Assembly (NCBI RefSeq): GCF_019704315.1
Contig: NZ_AP024597.1
Location: forward strand, 1,736,001 to 1,800,000
DNA from: Stygiolobus caldivivus
GTDB lineage: Archaea; Thermoproteota; Thermoprotei_A; Sulfolobales; Sulfolobaceae
Length of the DNA: 64,000 nucleotides
Direction of reading: 5' to 3'
Below are positions 18,165 to 27,079 of this stretch, in pieces (within the stretch, counting starts at the first letter, position 1; each line of letters begins with the position of its first letter). The notes under the pieces are model-generated. The model had not been told where the DNA came from and did no database searches. It saw nothing but the letters and a program-made list of their open reading frames with translations. The translations under genes and the position numbers were made by a program.

Positions 18165-19518
18165 GAGGACGAAGAAGCCAATAGGAATAAGTTATGAAGA
18201 ATATGGGATGCCCTATACTGAGTTCGTTGATGAAAGGGGCGAAATTAAGTCAATATTTGAAGGGGAACCTAAAAGGAAAACTCCCTTACCTCTCACCGTG
18301 AACGTCAAATTCCTGCACGAGACAAAGTTACTTAGGAACCCTCATATACTACCTTTTCTACCTTTTTTCCAAGATTTACCTAAGAGTTACGTATACCGAA
18401 AACCTAAGCCAATTGAAAATATAGAGATAGAGAGACTAATTATAGGGGGAGGTACTTCTGGTATCGCTACTTTAGATAGTAAATCGCTTTTAATAACACG
18501 CGAATTATTCGGAGATATAATTTTCGATATTTCACCCTCTCCATTTCTTGAAAAAAATGAAATTATTAAGAGATTAAAAGAAAAGGTAAAGGAAAATGAA
18601 CAGAGAGTCCTCTACGGGAATTACATAGGGAAGTTTGATGAGGGGATCCTAGTTGAACTAAGGGACAAATTCCTCCTCGTGAACGCTAAGAAGGTCGTAG
18701 TGTCTACAGGGGCTAGGACCTTAAAGCCTATCTTTAACGGAAATTGGGAACCGGGTATAGTATCGCGCGAATTCTATCTTAAAAAACTTGGCCCAGAGAA
18801 AAACGGGAAAATATTAGTTTTAGGGTTTAATGACTTAGCAGCAAAAACAGCATTAAATGCAAATAACGCTATAATACTTGCACCTAAACATATTGAATTC
18901 TCTTTTTCACCATATTTTAGAGAATTAATAGAGGAAAAAGGAATAGAAATAAAGAGAGATTATATAACAGAGGTCAAGAGCACTAACCAGAAAATCGTCG
19001 TAAATACGGAAAGCAATACTTACGAAGTCTCGCTAGTCGTCTTTTCAACACTAAAACAGCCGAGGATAGAAGTTACAAGCAGCATGGGAATACCTTATAC
19101 CTATGAAGGACATCTTTACAAACCTATAAAAACTAATAGCGGGGTAGACTTTACTGGAGGAACACTAGGGATAGTTGACGAGTATTTAAGTTTTCTAAGC
19201 GGAGAAGCTCTAAACAATCCTGATAAACTTGAAGAATTCAAAAAATTACACTATACTGAAGCTCAAAATAATTCTTTATCTGAGTCCCCATATTATTACG
19301 GGAGTAAAGGTGTGGTATGTGAATGTGAAGAAGTATATCTCGAGGATATTGAATACGCTAAATCACTGGGCATGAGAGATACGGAAGAAGTGAAAAGGGT
19401 CACTGGTTTGGGGACTGGAAAATGTCAGGGTAAGGCATGCGTAATTACCAGTGCGGATTATATGAAAAGTCCAGTCCTAATCTCTTTTAGGACACCTATT
19501 TACCCGGTGAGACTATGA
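18139..19518 (+). CDS. FAD/NAD-dependent oxidoreductase with BFD-like [2Fe-2S] region (sarcosine oxidase alpha-like)
   Basis: This 459-residue protein has an FAD-binding Rossmann start in RLIIGGGTSGIATL around residue 101 and a second nucleotide-binding motif in GKILVLGFNDLAAKTAL. The C-terminus contains VVCECEEVYLEDIEYA and GTGKCQGKAC, the four-Cys pattern of BFD-like [2Fe-2S] domains in sarcosine oxidase alpha subunits, HcnB and dye-linked amino-acid dehydrogenases. It is coupled to the next gene (4-bp overlap), which is beta-subunit-like. The pair probably oxidises an N-methyl or amino acid substrate. Confidence 0.78.
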   Translation: MKVPIAYSKRTKKPIGISYEEYGMPYTEFVDERGEIKSIFEGEPKRKTPLPLTVNVKFLHETKLLRNPHILPFLPFFQDLPKSYVYRKPKPIENIEIERLIIGGGTSGIATLDSKSLLITRELFGDIIFDISPSPFLEKNEIIKRLKEKVKENEQRVLYGNYIGKFDEGILVELRDKFLLVNAKKVVVSTGARTLKPIFNGNWEPGIVSREFYLKKLGPEKNGKILVLGFNDLAAKTALNANNAIILAPKHIEFSFSPYFRELIEEKGIEIKRDYITEVKSTNQKIVVNTESNTYEVSLVVFSTLKQPRIEVTSSMGIPYTYEGHLYKPIKTNSGVDFTGGTLGIVDEYLSFLSGEALNNPDKLEEFKKLHYTEAQNNSLSESPYYYGSKGVVCECEEVYLEDIEYAKSLGMRDTEEVKRVTGLGTGKCQGKACVITSADYMKSPVLISFRTPIYPVRL

Positions 19519-20624
19519 TCATCGTAGGTGCCGGGTCTCACGGTCTGAGTTTAGCATATCATCTGGTTAAGAAGGGTTTTGATAAGGACATAAAGATCGT
19601 AGAAATGAGAAGAATAGGTTTCGGGTCTAGTAGTAGAAACGCCTCTAGGTTCCGTTATCACTTTAACAGCAGAGAAAACATTAACTACGCCAAGAAAGCT
19701 ATACCTTATCTCCTAAGTCATGCCAATGAGTTGAAGCTTAACCCATTACTTTACTTTACGGGGTATCTATGGGTATTAAGGGATGAAAAACAAATATCAA
19801 TGTTAAAGAAATTACACAATAGATGGAGTAGTGAAGGAATAGGGGGAAAATTTGTAGAATGCGAAGAGTTTGGCTTTATCAAATATGATGGGCTATGTTA
19901 TTACGCACCACAAGATGGGGCCTTCCACCACGATTATATCCTCTATAGTTATTATATTGAAGTAAAAGGCAAAGCCGAAATTATCATAGACGAAGCGAAG
20001 AGAATAGTGTTTAAAGGTGAAAGGGTAAAAGGTGTTGAACTAGCTCACGGGGGAGTGTTAGAAGATAACGAAGTGGTAGTAACAGCTGGTGCCTGGACCG
20101 GTAAACTATTAGAAAACTCAGGGATTAAATTACCTATCTACCCTGAGAAAAAAGAGATTTTTATAACAGAGGACATTAGTTTTAGAGTCAAGCCCCTTGT
20201 AATTGATACACTAAACAAAGTCTATTTTTCCCAGACTTTGAAAGGTGAAATAATAGGAGGGACTGAAACACCCATACCTTATGGTTTCTTACCCTTTACA
20301 AACTCTCTTGCAGAGTTGTCCCATTTCCTGAGAGCTGTGAGAGAGACTATTAAGGGGGCTGAAGGTATAGGGATTTTGAGGGGATGGAGCGGGTATTATG
20401 AGATGACACCCGATAGTTCCCATATAATGGGGTATGATGAAGAATGGCCTGAAGGGCTTTATGTTAATGCAGGATATAGCGGACATGGGATGATGTTTGC
20501 ACCATATTCAGGAAAGATAATGGCTGAATTGATTTTAGACGGAGTTATGAGGGAAGAAATGAGACCTTATCTTCCCAACAGGTTCAGGACTAATAAGCTG
20601 ATTGAGGAAAACTTAGTCATCTGA
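19515..20624 (+). CDS. FAD-dependent amine/amino-acid oxidoreductase (sarcosine oxidase beta/DAO family)
   Basis: This 369-residue flavoprotein begins MIIVGAGSHGLSLAYHL, the dinucleotide-binding motif of the DAO fold. GFGSSSRNASRFRYHF around residue 35 is the flavin-contacting segment typical of sarcosine oxidase, glycine oxidase and proline dehydrogenase beta subunits. The C-terminal GLYVNAGYSGHGMMFAP binds FAD. It overlaps the alpha-like partner upstream and converges with the metallo-beta-lactamase gene by 12 bp. The substrate is not decidable. Confidence 0.8.
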   Translation: MIIVGAGSHGLSLAYHLVKKGFDKDIKIVEMRRIGFGSSSRNASRFRYHFNSRENINYAKKAIPYLLSHANELKLNPLLYFTGYLWVLRDEKQISMLKKLHNRWSSEGIGGKFVECEEFGFIKYDGLCYYAPQDGAFHHDYILYSYYIEVKGKAEIIIDEAKRIVFKGERVKGVELAHGGVLEDNEVVVTAGAWTGKLLENSGIKLPIYPEKKEIFITEDISFRVKPLVIDTLNKVYFSQTLKGEIIGGTETPIPYGFLPFTNSLAELSHFLRAVRETIKGAEGIGILRGWSGYYEMTPDSSHIMGYDEEWPEGLYVNAGYSGHGMMFAPYSGKIMAELILDGVMREEMRPYLPNRFRTNKLIEENLVI

Positions 20625-21632
20625 CGGGGAAGATAGGGAAGTACTTGTTACCAGTGGGAGGACTTTCACTTTTTTCCTTAAATATTTCGTTATGTAGGCT
20701 GCTAATTCTTTGGCGTACTTGCTCCTACTACCGTCCAATACTATTAAGTCTGCAGTACTTGTCTCTATATACTTCAGGGTATCTTCAAAATCTCCGTGGC
20801 TGCTAAATCCTATCGTATATGAATTAGTGTCCACTTGTTTTATAAAGTCCTTAATAAGCCAACCGTCCAAAAGAAAGTTAGTGGTCCCTTTGCCCCTCTT
20901 TTTAAATTCAGTAGCGTGCTTAAATTCGACGTACCACCCATCCTTAATTATTTTTTTACCTTCTTCTGTCTTTTTATTTATATATTTCCCTATATTTTCT
21001 CCATATTTATCAGCTATCTTAGTCAGTTTCTCTACCTTATCTTCTACTATATACGGTGCATCGACCTTATATTTTCGCAGGATTTTCATAGCTTCTTGCA
21101 TCTTACCGTAATAAGCGTATATAGTAACGGGGCCTTTTAGTAGTGAGTCAGCTATATAATCCGCAAATAACATCTCTATATCGTCCTTATATTTTCTAAC
21201 GAATATCGGACTACCATAAGTGGCGTCTATTATTAAAACGTCTGGGTTAAGTATTGGAGTACCTTTACCTGGGTTCCTAAAGTCGCCAGTATATGCTATC
21301 TCGATATCTTTATCAGTTTCTACGACTACTTGCGAAGCACCCATTATATGTTCAGCCTTCTCTAGCTGGATTTTCTCGCCTAAGAGATCGACTTTAATCC
21401 CGTAGTCAAGAGGTAGCTGTTTATGCTTTGGTATATTATACCCTAGAGCTTGTAAGGACTCTAACGTAATAGGGGAAGCTATTATACTAGTACATTCCGT
21501 AATACTCTTGTTTAGTCCACCTATATGGTCTGCGTGGAAATGAGTAACAGCCCTAAAAAGCCTTTTATGGTGACCGTCTATCACGAAATTATTACCTACT
21601 AAGATTGCACCGTTCTCTTGGATATCGAACAC
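20613..21632 (-). CDS. Metallo-beta-lactamase-fold nuclease, beside DNA ligase
   Basis: This 339-residue protein has the metal-binding motif THFHADHIGG at residues 31-40. Further ligands are AEHIMGAS and YTGDFRNPG, and IIDATYGSP and GFSSHGDFEDTL resemble motifs of beta-CASP or SNM1-like nucleases. Such enzymes cut RNA or trim DNA ends. It is transcribed in the same direction as the ATP-dependent DNA ligase just upstream (40-bp gap). The arrangement suggests a co-transcribed nuclease-ligase pair, possibly for DNA repair, which is inference. Confidence 0.8.
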   Translation of the reverse strand: MFDIQENGAILVGNNFVIDGHHKRLFRAVTHFHADHIGGLNKSITECTSIIASPITLESLQALGYNIPKHKQLPLDYGIKVDLLGEKIQLEKAEHIMGASQVVVETDKDIEIAYTGDFRNPGKGTPILNPDVLIIDATYGSPIFVRKYKDDIEMLFADYIADSLLKGPVTIYAYYGKMQEAMKILRKYKVDAPYIVEDKVEKLTKIADKYGENIGKYINKKTEEGKKIIKDGWYVEFKHATEFKKRGKGTTNFLLDGWLIKDFIKQVDTNSYTIGFSSHGDFEDTLKYIETSTADLIVLDGSRSKYAKELAAYITKYLRKKVKVLPLVTSTSLSSPSDD

Positions 21633-21671
21633 AGTAAAAGAATATGTAGTAACAATATATGAACTTTGATT

Positions 21672-23474
21672 TTAAGGTGTCTCGGACTCGCTTCCTTCCT
21701 CTTTCTTCTTAAGTTTTAATTTGTACATTTCTAATATTTCTTGAGGTGTTGTAGCCTCCTCAACACTCTTGTCGTCTCTCCACCTTATAAAGCGTGGAAA
21801 CCTAATAGATAGACCCGCCTCCTTACTCACTTCACCTTTACAACAGGTGTGTTGAGGTGATAGAGTGATCTCTGCCCCTATTATTTCAGCTACATATTTG
21901 GGTTTAACCCATATGTCTGGATCAAGTTCTGATTCGACTCTTGGATCCTTTGAATCTAGTTTAATTTCTGTCAGTTTCTTCTGCAGTTCGTCTAGTTCTG
22001 CATCACTGAAACCCGAGGCTACTTTACATACAGTGTAAAATATATCTGACTCTGGATCGTAAGCTGCCATTAATAATGAACTTAGCTTACCTCCCCTTTT
22101 TCCCCTTCCGTAAAAAGCACCTACTACTACTAGATCCACGCTATCAGCCATCTCACTTTGGTAATCTCTCTTCAGTTTTATCCACAAGAACCCCCTAGCA
22201 CCGGCTTGGTAAATAGAGTCCCTACCTACGGCTTTTACCATTATACCTTCAGCACCCTCAGAAATCGCTTGGTAAAAATATTCCTTTAATTTCTCTACGT
22301 CATCAGTAAAGATGTGATGTGCAATATGTAATTTATCGTTAGGTTTTACGATCTCCTCTAGCTTCTTTCTCCTCTCCGGTAATGGCCTTAAAGTGTAATC
22401 CTCACCATTATAATACATGAGGTCAAACAAGTATACATTGACAGGATAATCTTCTACTGCCTCGTGGATGTCATTTTTCCTTTTCCTATGCATTAGTTCT
22501 TGGAATGGTAATATTTCACCGCTTTCCTTATCTACAGCTACTATTTCCCCCTCTACTATGACCTCATCAGCAACGACGTAGTCTTTAACAAAGTCCCTAA
22601 CATCGGGATATTGTTTAGTAATATTCTCTAGTCTTCGTGAGAATATATACACATCGTTGCCCTTTTTATGGATTTGAGCCCTTTCTCCATCATACTTGTA
22701 ATCAACTAATGCTTGACCCCCTACTTTAGAAAGGATCTCGACCGGATCGTTTAGCCTTTCTGCTAGCATAGGCCTTATCGGTATTCCGACTTCTGGCTTT
22801 AGGTTCTTAAGTGCTTCTATGCCCTCTGATGCTACTACTTTAGCGATATTGCCTAAATCAGCTCTTAAGTTATAGGCCCTCTCTATTATAGGCCGAGTAT
22901 GGGTACCTCCACCAAAGGCATTAGCCAGGGCATCCATTATAGTAGCATCCCCTATACCGACCCTTAGCCTCCCGTCTATGAACCTGATGATAAACTTTGC
23001 CTCTAACGGGTCTGCCTTTTTTAGCAGCCCGGCTAGGGAACGGATTTTCACATCTCTACTCCCTTCTCCTTCAGCTAACGCAATTTTACTTAGAGAATTA
23101 TATACCTCTTCCACAGTTAACGGAGACGAAGAGGATGCCCCTAAAAATGACAGTATTGTAGTCCCACCACTTGATTTCTTTAACCTATATGCTACTTCAC
23201 CTAGATCACCTATCTTCTTCAGCTCAGAATCTATAACGTCCTCCTTCACGTTAATTCCGATAGAAAGTGCCTTTATCATTAGTTTTTCTCCTAGACCGAT
23301 TTCGGGATAGCCATAAAAGTCTGGCCATAGTTTCCCTTGAATAATATATACTACCTTATCTATGACAGCTTTATCAGATTTTTTAAAAAGGTCTGTTAAT
23401 AACGACGTAATTTGTATCCTAGACGTTATTCTCTCCAGCTTATCAAAGTATTCAGCGATTAGTTTAAACTCCAT
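21672..23474 (-). CDS. lig: ATP-dependent DNA ligase
   Basis: This enzyme seals nicks in DNA during replication and repair. The adenylated Lys lies in [16 protein letters not shown] (motif I). [12 protein letters not shown]-type motif [12 protein letters not shown] (motif IV), EGIMVKAV (IVa) and WIKLKRDY (V) follow in order. The DNA-binding domain occupies the first 230 residues and the OB domain the last 150. The start is set at the ATG at 23474 ([19 protein letters not shown]) to match the crenarchaeal family; in-frame codons run upstream to 23525 and would overlap the guide-RNA candidate. Confidence 0.95.
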   Translation of the reverse strand: MEFKLIAEYFDKLERITSRIQITSLLTDLFKKSDKAVIDKVVYIIQGKLWPDFYGYPEIGLGEKLMIKALSIGINVKEDVIDSELKKIGDLGEVAYRLKKSSGGTTILSFLGASSSSPLTVEEVYNSLSKIALAEGEGSRDVKIRSLAGLLKKADPLEAKFIIRFIDGRLRVGIGDATIMDALANAFGGGTHTRPIIERAYNLRADLGNIAKVVASEGIEALKNLKPEVGIPIRPMLAERLNDPVEILSKVGGQALVDYKYDGERAQIHKKGNDVYIFSRRLENITKQYPDVRDFVKDYVVADEVIVEGEIVAVDKESGEILPFQELMHRKRKNDIHEAVEDYPVNVYLFDLMYYNGEDYTLRPLPERRKKLEEIVKPNDKLHIAHHIFTDDVEKLKEYFYQAISEGAEGIMVKAVGRDSIYQAGARGFLWIKLKRDYQSEMADSVDLVVVGAFYGRGKRGGKLSSLLMAAYDPESDIFYTVCKVASGFSDAELDELQKKLTEIKLDSKDPRVESELDPDIWVKPKYVAEIIGAEITLSPQHTCCKGEVSKEAGLSIRFPRFIRWRDDKSVEEATTPQEILEMYKLKLKKKEEGSESETP

Positions 23475-23504
23475 CATTTTAATATGTTGATCAAAAAGTG
23501 TAAT

Positions 23505-23562
23505 AAGGATGATGAGATCTGGCAAGACCGATTTTATGACGAATCAGAGTTACCCTGATAAA
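23505..23562 (+). ncRNA. C/D box guide sRNA (candidate)
   Basis: The order is C box ATGATGA (23509-23515), 12-nt guide, D'-like CCGA (23528-23531), 4-nt spacer, C' box ATGACGA (23536-23542), 12-nt guide, and D box CTGA (23555-23558). Twelve-nucleotide C-to-D' and C'-to-D spacings are the archaeal rule for sRNAs that direct 2'-O-methylation by fibrillarin, and both spacings are met exactly. It sits between the divergent ligase and dcd genes. The targets would be the sequences complementary to 23516-23527 and 23543-23554, five bases from each D box. I cannot search rRNA for them. Confidence 0.62.
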
Positions 23563-23625
23563 GATACGAGTCAGAAAGCGTAGCAATTTCCCTTAAATAC
23601 GTTCTTATACAAAAATTAAGTTGAT

Positions 23626-24159
23626 ATGATTCTAGGAGATAGGGACCTTAAATATTACTTAGAAAAGAAGTGGATAATCGTTGACCCGTTAAGGGAGGAT
23701 AGTGTCAGAGAGAACGGGATAGACCTCCGTATAGGGGAAGAAATAGCCAGGTTTGAGGAGACTAAAGACAGAGTATTTGACCCAGAGAACCCCGACTATT
23801 CATTTTTTAAGCTAGAGAAAGGTAATGAGTTTGTTATCAGGCCTTACGAGCACGTATTACTCACTACGGAGGAGTACATCAGACTACCTAATGACGTAAT
23901 GTCATTTGTGAACTTACGCTCTTCTTTCGCAAGACTCGGGCTTTTCATCCCCCCTACGATCGTCGATGCCGGCTTTGAAGGACAGATCACGATAGAAGTG
24001 GTAGGCTCGTCTTTCCCCGTAAAGTTAAAGAGAGGGACTAGGTTCCTGCACTTAATCTTTGCTAAAACACTTACGCCTGTTGAGAACCCTTACCAAGGAA
24101 AATACCAAGGACAAAAGGGAGTTACTGTGCCAAAATTTTTTAAAACAAATCACAGCTGA
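23626..24159 (+). CDS. dcd: dCTP deaminase
   Basis: This enzyme deaminates dCTP to dUTP (or is bifunctional to dUMP), feeding dTTP synthesis. The trimeric dUTPase-like fold is recognisable from the [14 protein letters not shown] start, [26 protein letters not shown] (with the SS-R signature) and [15 protein letters not shown] (catalytic Glu). At 177 residues it has the typical length. It is divergent from DNA ligase and overlaps the convergent RHH gene by 10 bp. Confidence 0.94.
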   Translation: MILGDRDLKYYLEKKWIIVDPLREDSVRENGIDLRIGEEIARFEETKDRVFDPENPDYSFFKLEKGNEFVIRPYEHVLLTTEEYIRLPNDVMSFVNLRSSFARLGLFIPPTIVDAGFEGQITIEVVGSSFPVKLKRGTRFLHLIFAKTLTPVENPYQGKYQGQKGVTVPKFFKTNHS

Positions 24160-24863
24160 ACTGTTAAACGCCAACCTTTTGAGTTAGCGTCGTAAATTAC
24201 GAAAGCCTCTCTAGCTAATTTCCTGAAAAGCTTAGCTTCCTTAGGGTCAAGTTTACTCGCGGCTTCTTCTAGATCCGAAGTGTTAAGCGTTGATATATCT
24301 TCAAGGAATTTATTGTAAAAGTCTTGGCTCATGGCTATTCGTTCTGTTTCTAAGTATATTATCTTGGCTCCCTCCCTTTCAAGCTTAGCGAAAAACGCGG
24401 AAGGGTCTCTTAATGATTTCAGTTCTGATTCAAATACTATTCCTTCCTCTTGTAAACGCTCTATACTTCTCTTCTTAGGCTGTTGTGGTTGCTGTTCTCT
24501 TTTTGTTTCTAATATCCTTGATCCGGCTGTAGTTCTCTTTTCCTCAGTCTTCTCTATACTTTTGTTGTTACTTTCAAGTTCTTCAATTTTCTCTGTAAGT
24601 TCAGCGATCTTTCTCTTTAATTCCTCTATCTGAGAAGTAAATGGATTAATATAGTCAATAATTTTCCTTTCTAACTTATTTGTTATTTGGTTTATAACAT
24701 CAGCGTTATTTATGTCAATACTTATCGGGTTAGATACGGTAGTTTGTCTTCCCAATAATACGCTACGAACATACTCAGAAAGTAGTACATATCCTTCTTG
24801 ACGTGCTTTATCCTCTAATTGTCTATACTCTTCATCGGTAAGCTTTATTTGGATCACTTTCAT
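24150..24863 (-). CDS. Ribbon-helix-helix protein with coiled coil and C-terminal domain, function unknown
   Basis: This protein has 237 residues. Residues 1-36 ([20 protein letters not shown], then LSEYVRSVL) fit an RHH/CopG DNA-binding fold. Residues about 75-112 form a Glu/Lys-rich coiled coil ([18 protein letters not shown]), followed by a charged Gln-rich linker (QQPQQPKK). The last 90 residues look like a helical or winged-helix domain. An oligomeric DNA-binding protein is likely. I do not recognise a characterised family. Confidence 0.65.
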   Translation of the reverse strand: MKVIQIKLTDEEYRQLEDKARQEGYVLLSEYVRSVLLGRQTTVSNPISIDINNADVINQITNKLERKIIDYINPFTSQIEELKRKIAELTEKIEELESNNKSIEKTEEKRTTAGSRILETKREQQPQQPKKRSIERLQEEGIVFESELKSLRDPSAFFAKLEREGAKIIYLETERIAMSQDFYNKFLEDISTLNTSDLEEAASKLDPKEAKLFRKLAREAFVIYDANSKGWRLTVQL

Positions 24864-24915
24864 AAATAAGACTTAAACTTTTATTAATAAAAAACTACTT
24901 TCCTTAGTTTTGAGA

Positions 24916-25629
24916 TTACGCTTTCTGTGTTTGTTTTTCAAGGACAGATGAGATTAAATTCTCTTCAGTAGGAACTCCTATGAACTCCACAGAGCCGTTT
25001 ATTGCCATAGCAGGAACTGACATAACTTGGTATTTCTCAGCAATATCTTGGTTTTCATAGGCCTCTATTACTTCTGAAACTACATTACACTTGTTAGCTT
25101 TGCATGCCTCATATGCTACCATATGGGCCATTAGGGCAGCATAAGGACAATACGGACATGAGGGAGTGACTACTGTTTCTATTTTAACAAAACCGTTAAG
25201 CTTATCCTTTATTGCTGAGATGGTCTCTTGACTTAATCCGCTCTCATTTAACGAGAGTCGTACAGCAGTTTCAACTAATGCCCTAATTTCTTCTCCCAGT
25301 GGGGCACCCGTCCATCTTATATACCCTTTCATAAAAGCTACAGTAGGGATTCTCTCCACATTAAACTCCTCAAAGACTTTTAGGTCATCTTGTTTAGCCT
25401 TATCTACCACGTGGACATGTAATAAGCTCTGTCCATTATTTTTAGGAGCCGCATCGCTCATAAATTCTAAGAATCTCTTGGTAACATCACAGTAATGGCA
25501 ATGCTCATCTTGTGAATTTACAAAAACATATACATCTACAGGGTTTTTCATATCTTTAAGGGCGTCTTGTAACGCTTGTTTAACTTCATCTGTAAAAAGT
25601 TCTGCAAATTCTTCTTCCATCCTAACCAC
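24916..25629 (-). CDS. pdo: Protein disulfide oxidoreductase (two-thioredoxin-fold Pdo)
   Basis: This 237-residue cytoplasmic enzyme of hyperthermophiles forms and exchanges protein disulfides. Two thioredoxin folds each carry a CXXC: CHYC in QDEHCHYCDVTKRF (N-terminal, about residues 39-42) and CPYC in VTPSCPYCPYAALM (C-terminal, about residues 159-162). Both sites are intact. Translation may start at residue 1 or at the Met of MEEEFAEL three codons later. It is reduced by a thioredoxin-reductase-like flavoprotein in relatives, which is not in this window. Confidence 0.93.
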   Translation of the reverse strand: MVRMEEEFAELFTDEVKQALQDALKDMKNPVDVYVFVNSQDEHCHYCDVTKRFLEFMSDAAPKNNGQSLLHVHVVDKAKQDDLKVFEEFNVERIPTVAFMKGYIRWTGAPLGEEIRALVETAVRLSLNESGLSQETISAIKDKLNGFVKIETVVTPSCPYCPYAALMAHMVAYEACKANKCNVVSEVIEAYENQDIAEKYQVMSVPAMAINGSVEFIGVPTEENLISSVLEKQTQKA

Positions 25630-25671
25630 GCTATTGATCTTTTTTCGCTTAGCCGAATAAAAAAGTAACTA

Positions 25672-26361
25672 CTATAAATTCAAAATTTCGTCCTTTTTGC
25701 ATTTAATTTGGTTAGGCTTTAAAACAGCTATATTATCTGAATTAGGATCAACCTCCCTAAAAATTATGCCTTGAAATTTCTTTACCTTAACCCGCGGGTT
25801 AAGCCAGCAGTCTGGATCCAAGCCAGCTTTTATGCAAGTTTCAGCTAAGAAAGTTTCGCTATCCCAACAATATTCCATTGGAACCTGAGGGAGAAGGAGG
25901 CCACTGTGCATTATTCCGTGTTCTACTATTAGTCCGTCCTCTCCAACTTTTACAAAATTTACTAAATCTTTTCTATTATCCACTACGATCTCCTCAGGTC
26001 TCGTTAGAACTGTAACCTCTATTATTACATCATCAATTTCATTTTTTCTTAAGGGAGGAAACCTCGGGTCGGAAAAAGCAGCCCCTATAGCTGCACGTCT
26101 TACTATGTCCTTAAGTGATGCTACAGCTTCTACATACCCTATACATCCCCTTAGAGATGTAGTAGAACCTGATTTTTTCTCTAAGGTCACGAATGCCAGT
26201 CCTTTCTTTTCCATAACAGGCAAAAATAAGGACTCATCTACGTTCTTTCTTAGACCGATCTCAACTTCTATTGCTTGACGAGCTATTTTAACTAGCCTCT
26301 TACCTATATCTTCAGTGAGCTCATTGACTGTAATTAACTGGTCGTTGCTTAGGCTCATCAC
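25672..26361 (-). CDS. AMMECR1 domain protein
   Basis: This 229-residue protein contains the AMMECR1 signature [14 protein letters not shown], followed by [10 protein letters not shown] and [11 protein letters not shown] in conserved positions. The [10 protein letters not shown] segment and a C-terminal [10 protein letters not shown] strand complete the domain. AMMECR1 proteins occur in all domains of life; the biochemical role is unsettled. It overlaps the upstream Mut7-C gene by 41 bp in the same direction. Confidence 0.92.
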   Translation of the reverse strand: MMSLSNDQLITVNELTEDIGKRLVKIARQAIEVEIGLRKNVDESLFLPVMEKKGLAFVTLEKKSGSTTSLRGCIGYVEAVASLKDIVRRAAIGAAFSDPRFPPLRKNEIDDVIIEVTVLTRPEEIVVDNRKDLVNFVKVGEDGLIVEHGIMHSGLLLPQVPMEYCWDSETFLAETCIKAGLDPDCWLNPRVKVKKFQGIIFREVDPNSDNIAVLKPNQIKCKKDEILNL

Positions 26362-26797
26362 TCTTTAATAATGTTCTCGCCCTAATAAGGGTGTTTTCTA
26401 TTGTCCTCCAATGAGAACCTTTCCAGTACTTCTTATGACACTTGGTACATTCCCAATAATTATCATTAATTTTCTTTAAAACACCATTACACACTGAACA
26501 CCTTGAAAAGTTTGGGTCTATTATAGAAAGATCAATATGATACTTTAAGGCTAGCTTAGCAAGGACCTCTTCTATCTTTAGTCCCGGCAATACGTAAAAG
26601 CATTCTAAACCTTTCTTCCTGGCTCTAGAACATAAACCTCTATCCCTAGTTAAAATTATCCTATTTTCCTCTGAAGCTATCCTCAAAATTTTCCAATCTT
26701 CAAAACTGTTACTGTAAGCTGTATCGTAGCCGAGAATCCTCAACCACCTTGCAAGTTTTCCTAGCATTGCATCTACGACAAATTTCTGGCTTTGCAT
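26321..26797 (-). CDS. Mut7-C (PIN-like) RNase domain protein with zinc ribbon
   Basis: This 158-residue protein starts [20 protein letters not shown], the hallmark of the Mut7-C/DUF82 family with catalytic Asp residues in VVDAML and ILTRDRGL. The C-terminal [11 protein letters not shown] and [16 protein letters not shown] blocks form a four-Cys zinc ribbon. The family is predicted to be a PIN-fold ribonuclease. It overlaps AMMECR1 downstream and touches the small membrane protein gene upstream. Confidence 0.88.
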   Translation of the reverse strand: MQSQKFVVDAMLGKLARWLRILGYDTAYSNSFEDWKILRIASEENRIILTRDRGLCSRARKKGLECFYVLPGLKIEEVLAKLALKYHIDLSIIDPNFSRCSVCNGVLKKINDNYWECTKCHKKYWKGSHWRTIENTLIRARTLLKSDEPKQRPVNYSQ

Positions 26798-27048
26798 TAT
26801 ACATTATACAATATTACGAATATTAAAAGCCACGATGCAAAGAGTATAGACACCCCTCTACCTAAGAGATCCCATTTAGTTAGACCGACGTTCTTGATTA
26901 GACCGTATACTATACCTATAGAAAATGCGTAAGCCATGAGGGGGACAATAAGACTGCCTATTTCATCTTTAACTAATATGAAGGAGATTATCCCGCTAAG
27001 TACTCCAATTACTGCCCTCAGTACCAAGATTTTATCTTCTTTTTCCAC
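26797..27048 (-). CDS. Small membrane protein, about three TM helices
   Basis: This hydrophobic protein has segments around LRAVIGVLSGIISFIL, SLIVPLMAYAFSIGIVYGLI and GVSILFASWLLIFVIL. Reading from the first ATG would extend the gene into the divergent NFACT gene. The GTG at 27048 (VEKEDKILVLRAV) gives an 83-residue product that avoids that overlap, so it is preferred. The stop touches the ATG of the Mut7-C gene, making a three-gene operon. Function is unknown. Confidence 0.6.
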   Translation of the reverse strand: MEKEDKILVLRAVIGVLSGIISFILVKDEIGSLIVPLMAYAFSIGIVYGLIKNVGLTKWDLLGRGVSILFASWLLIFVILYNV

Positions 27049-27079
27049 GGTAATTAATAGTGGAAAGGGGGTAAAATAA

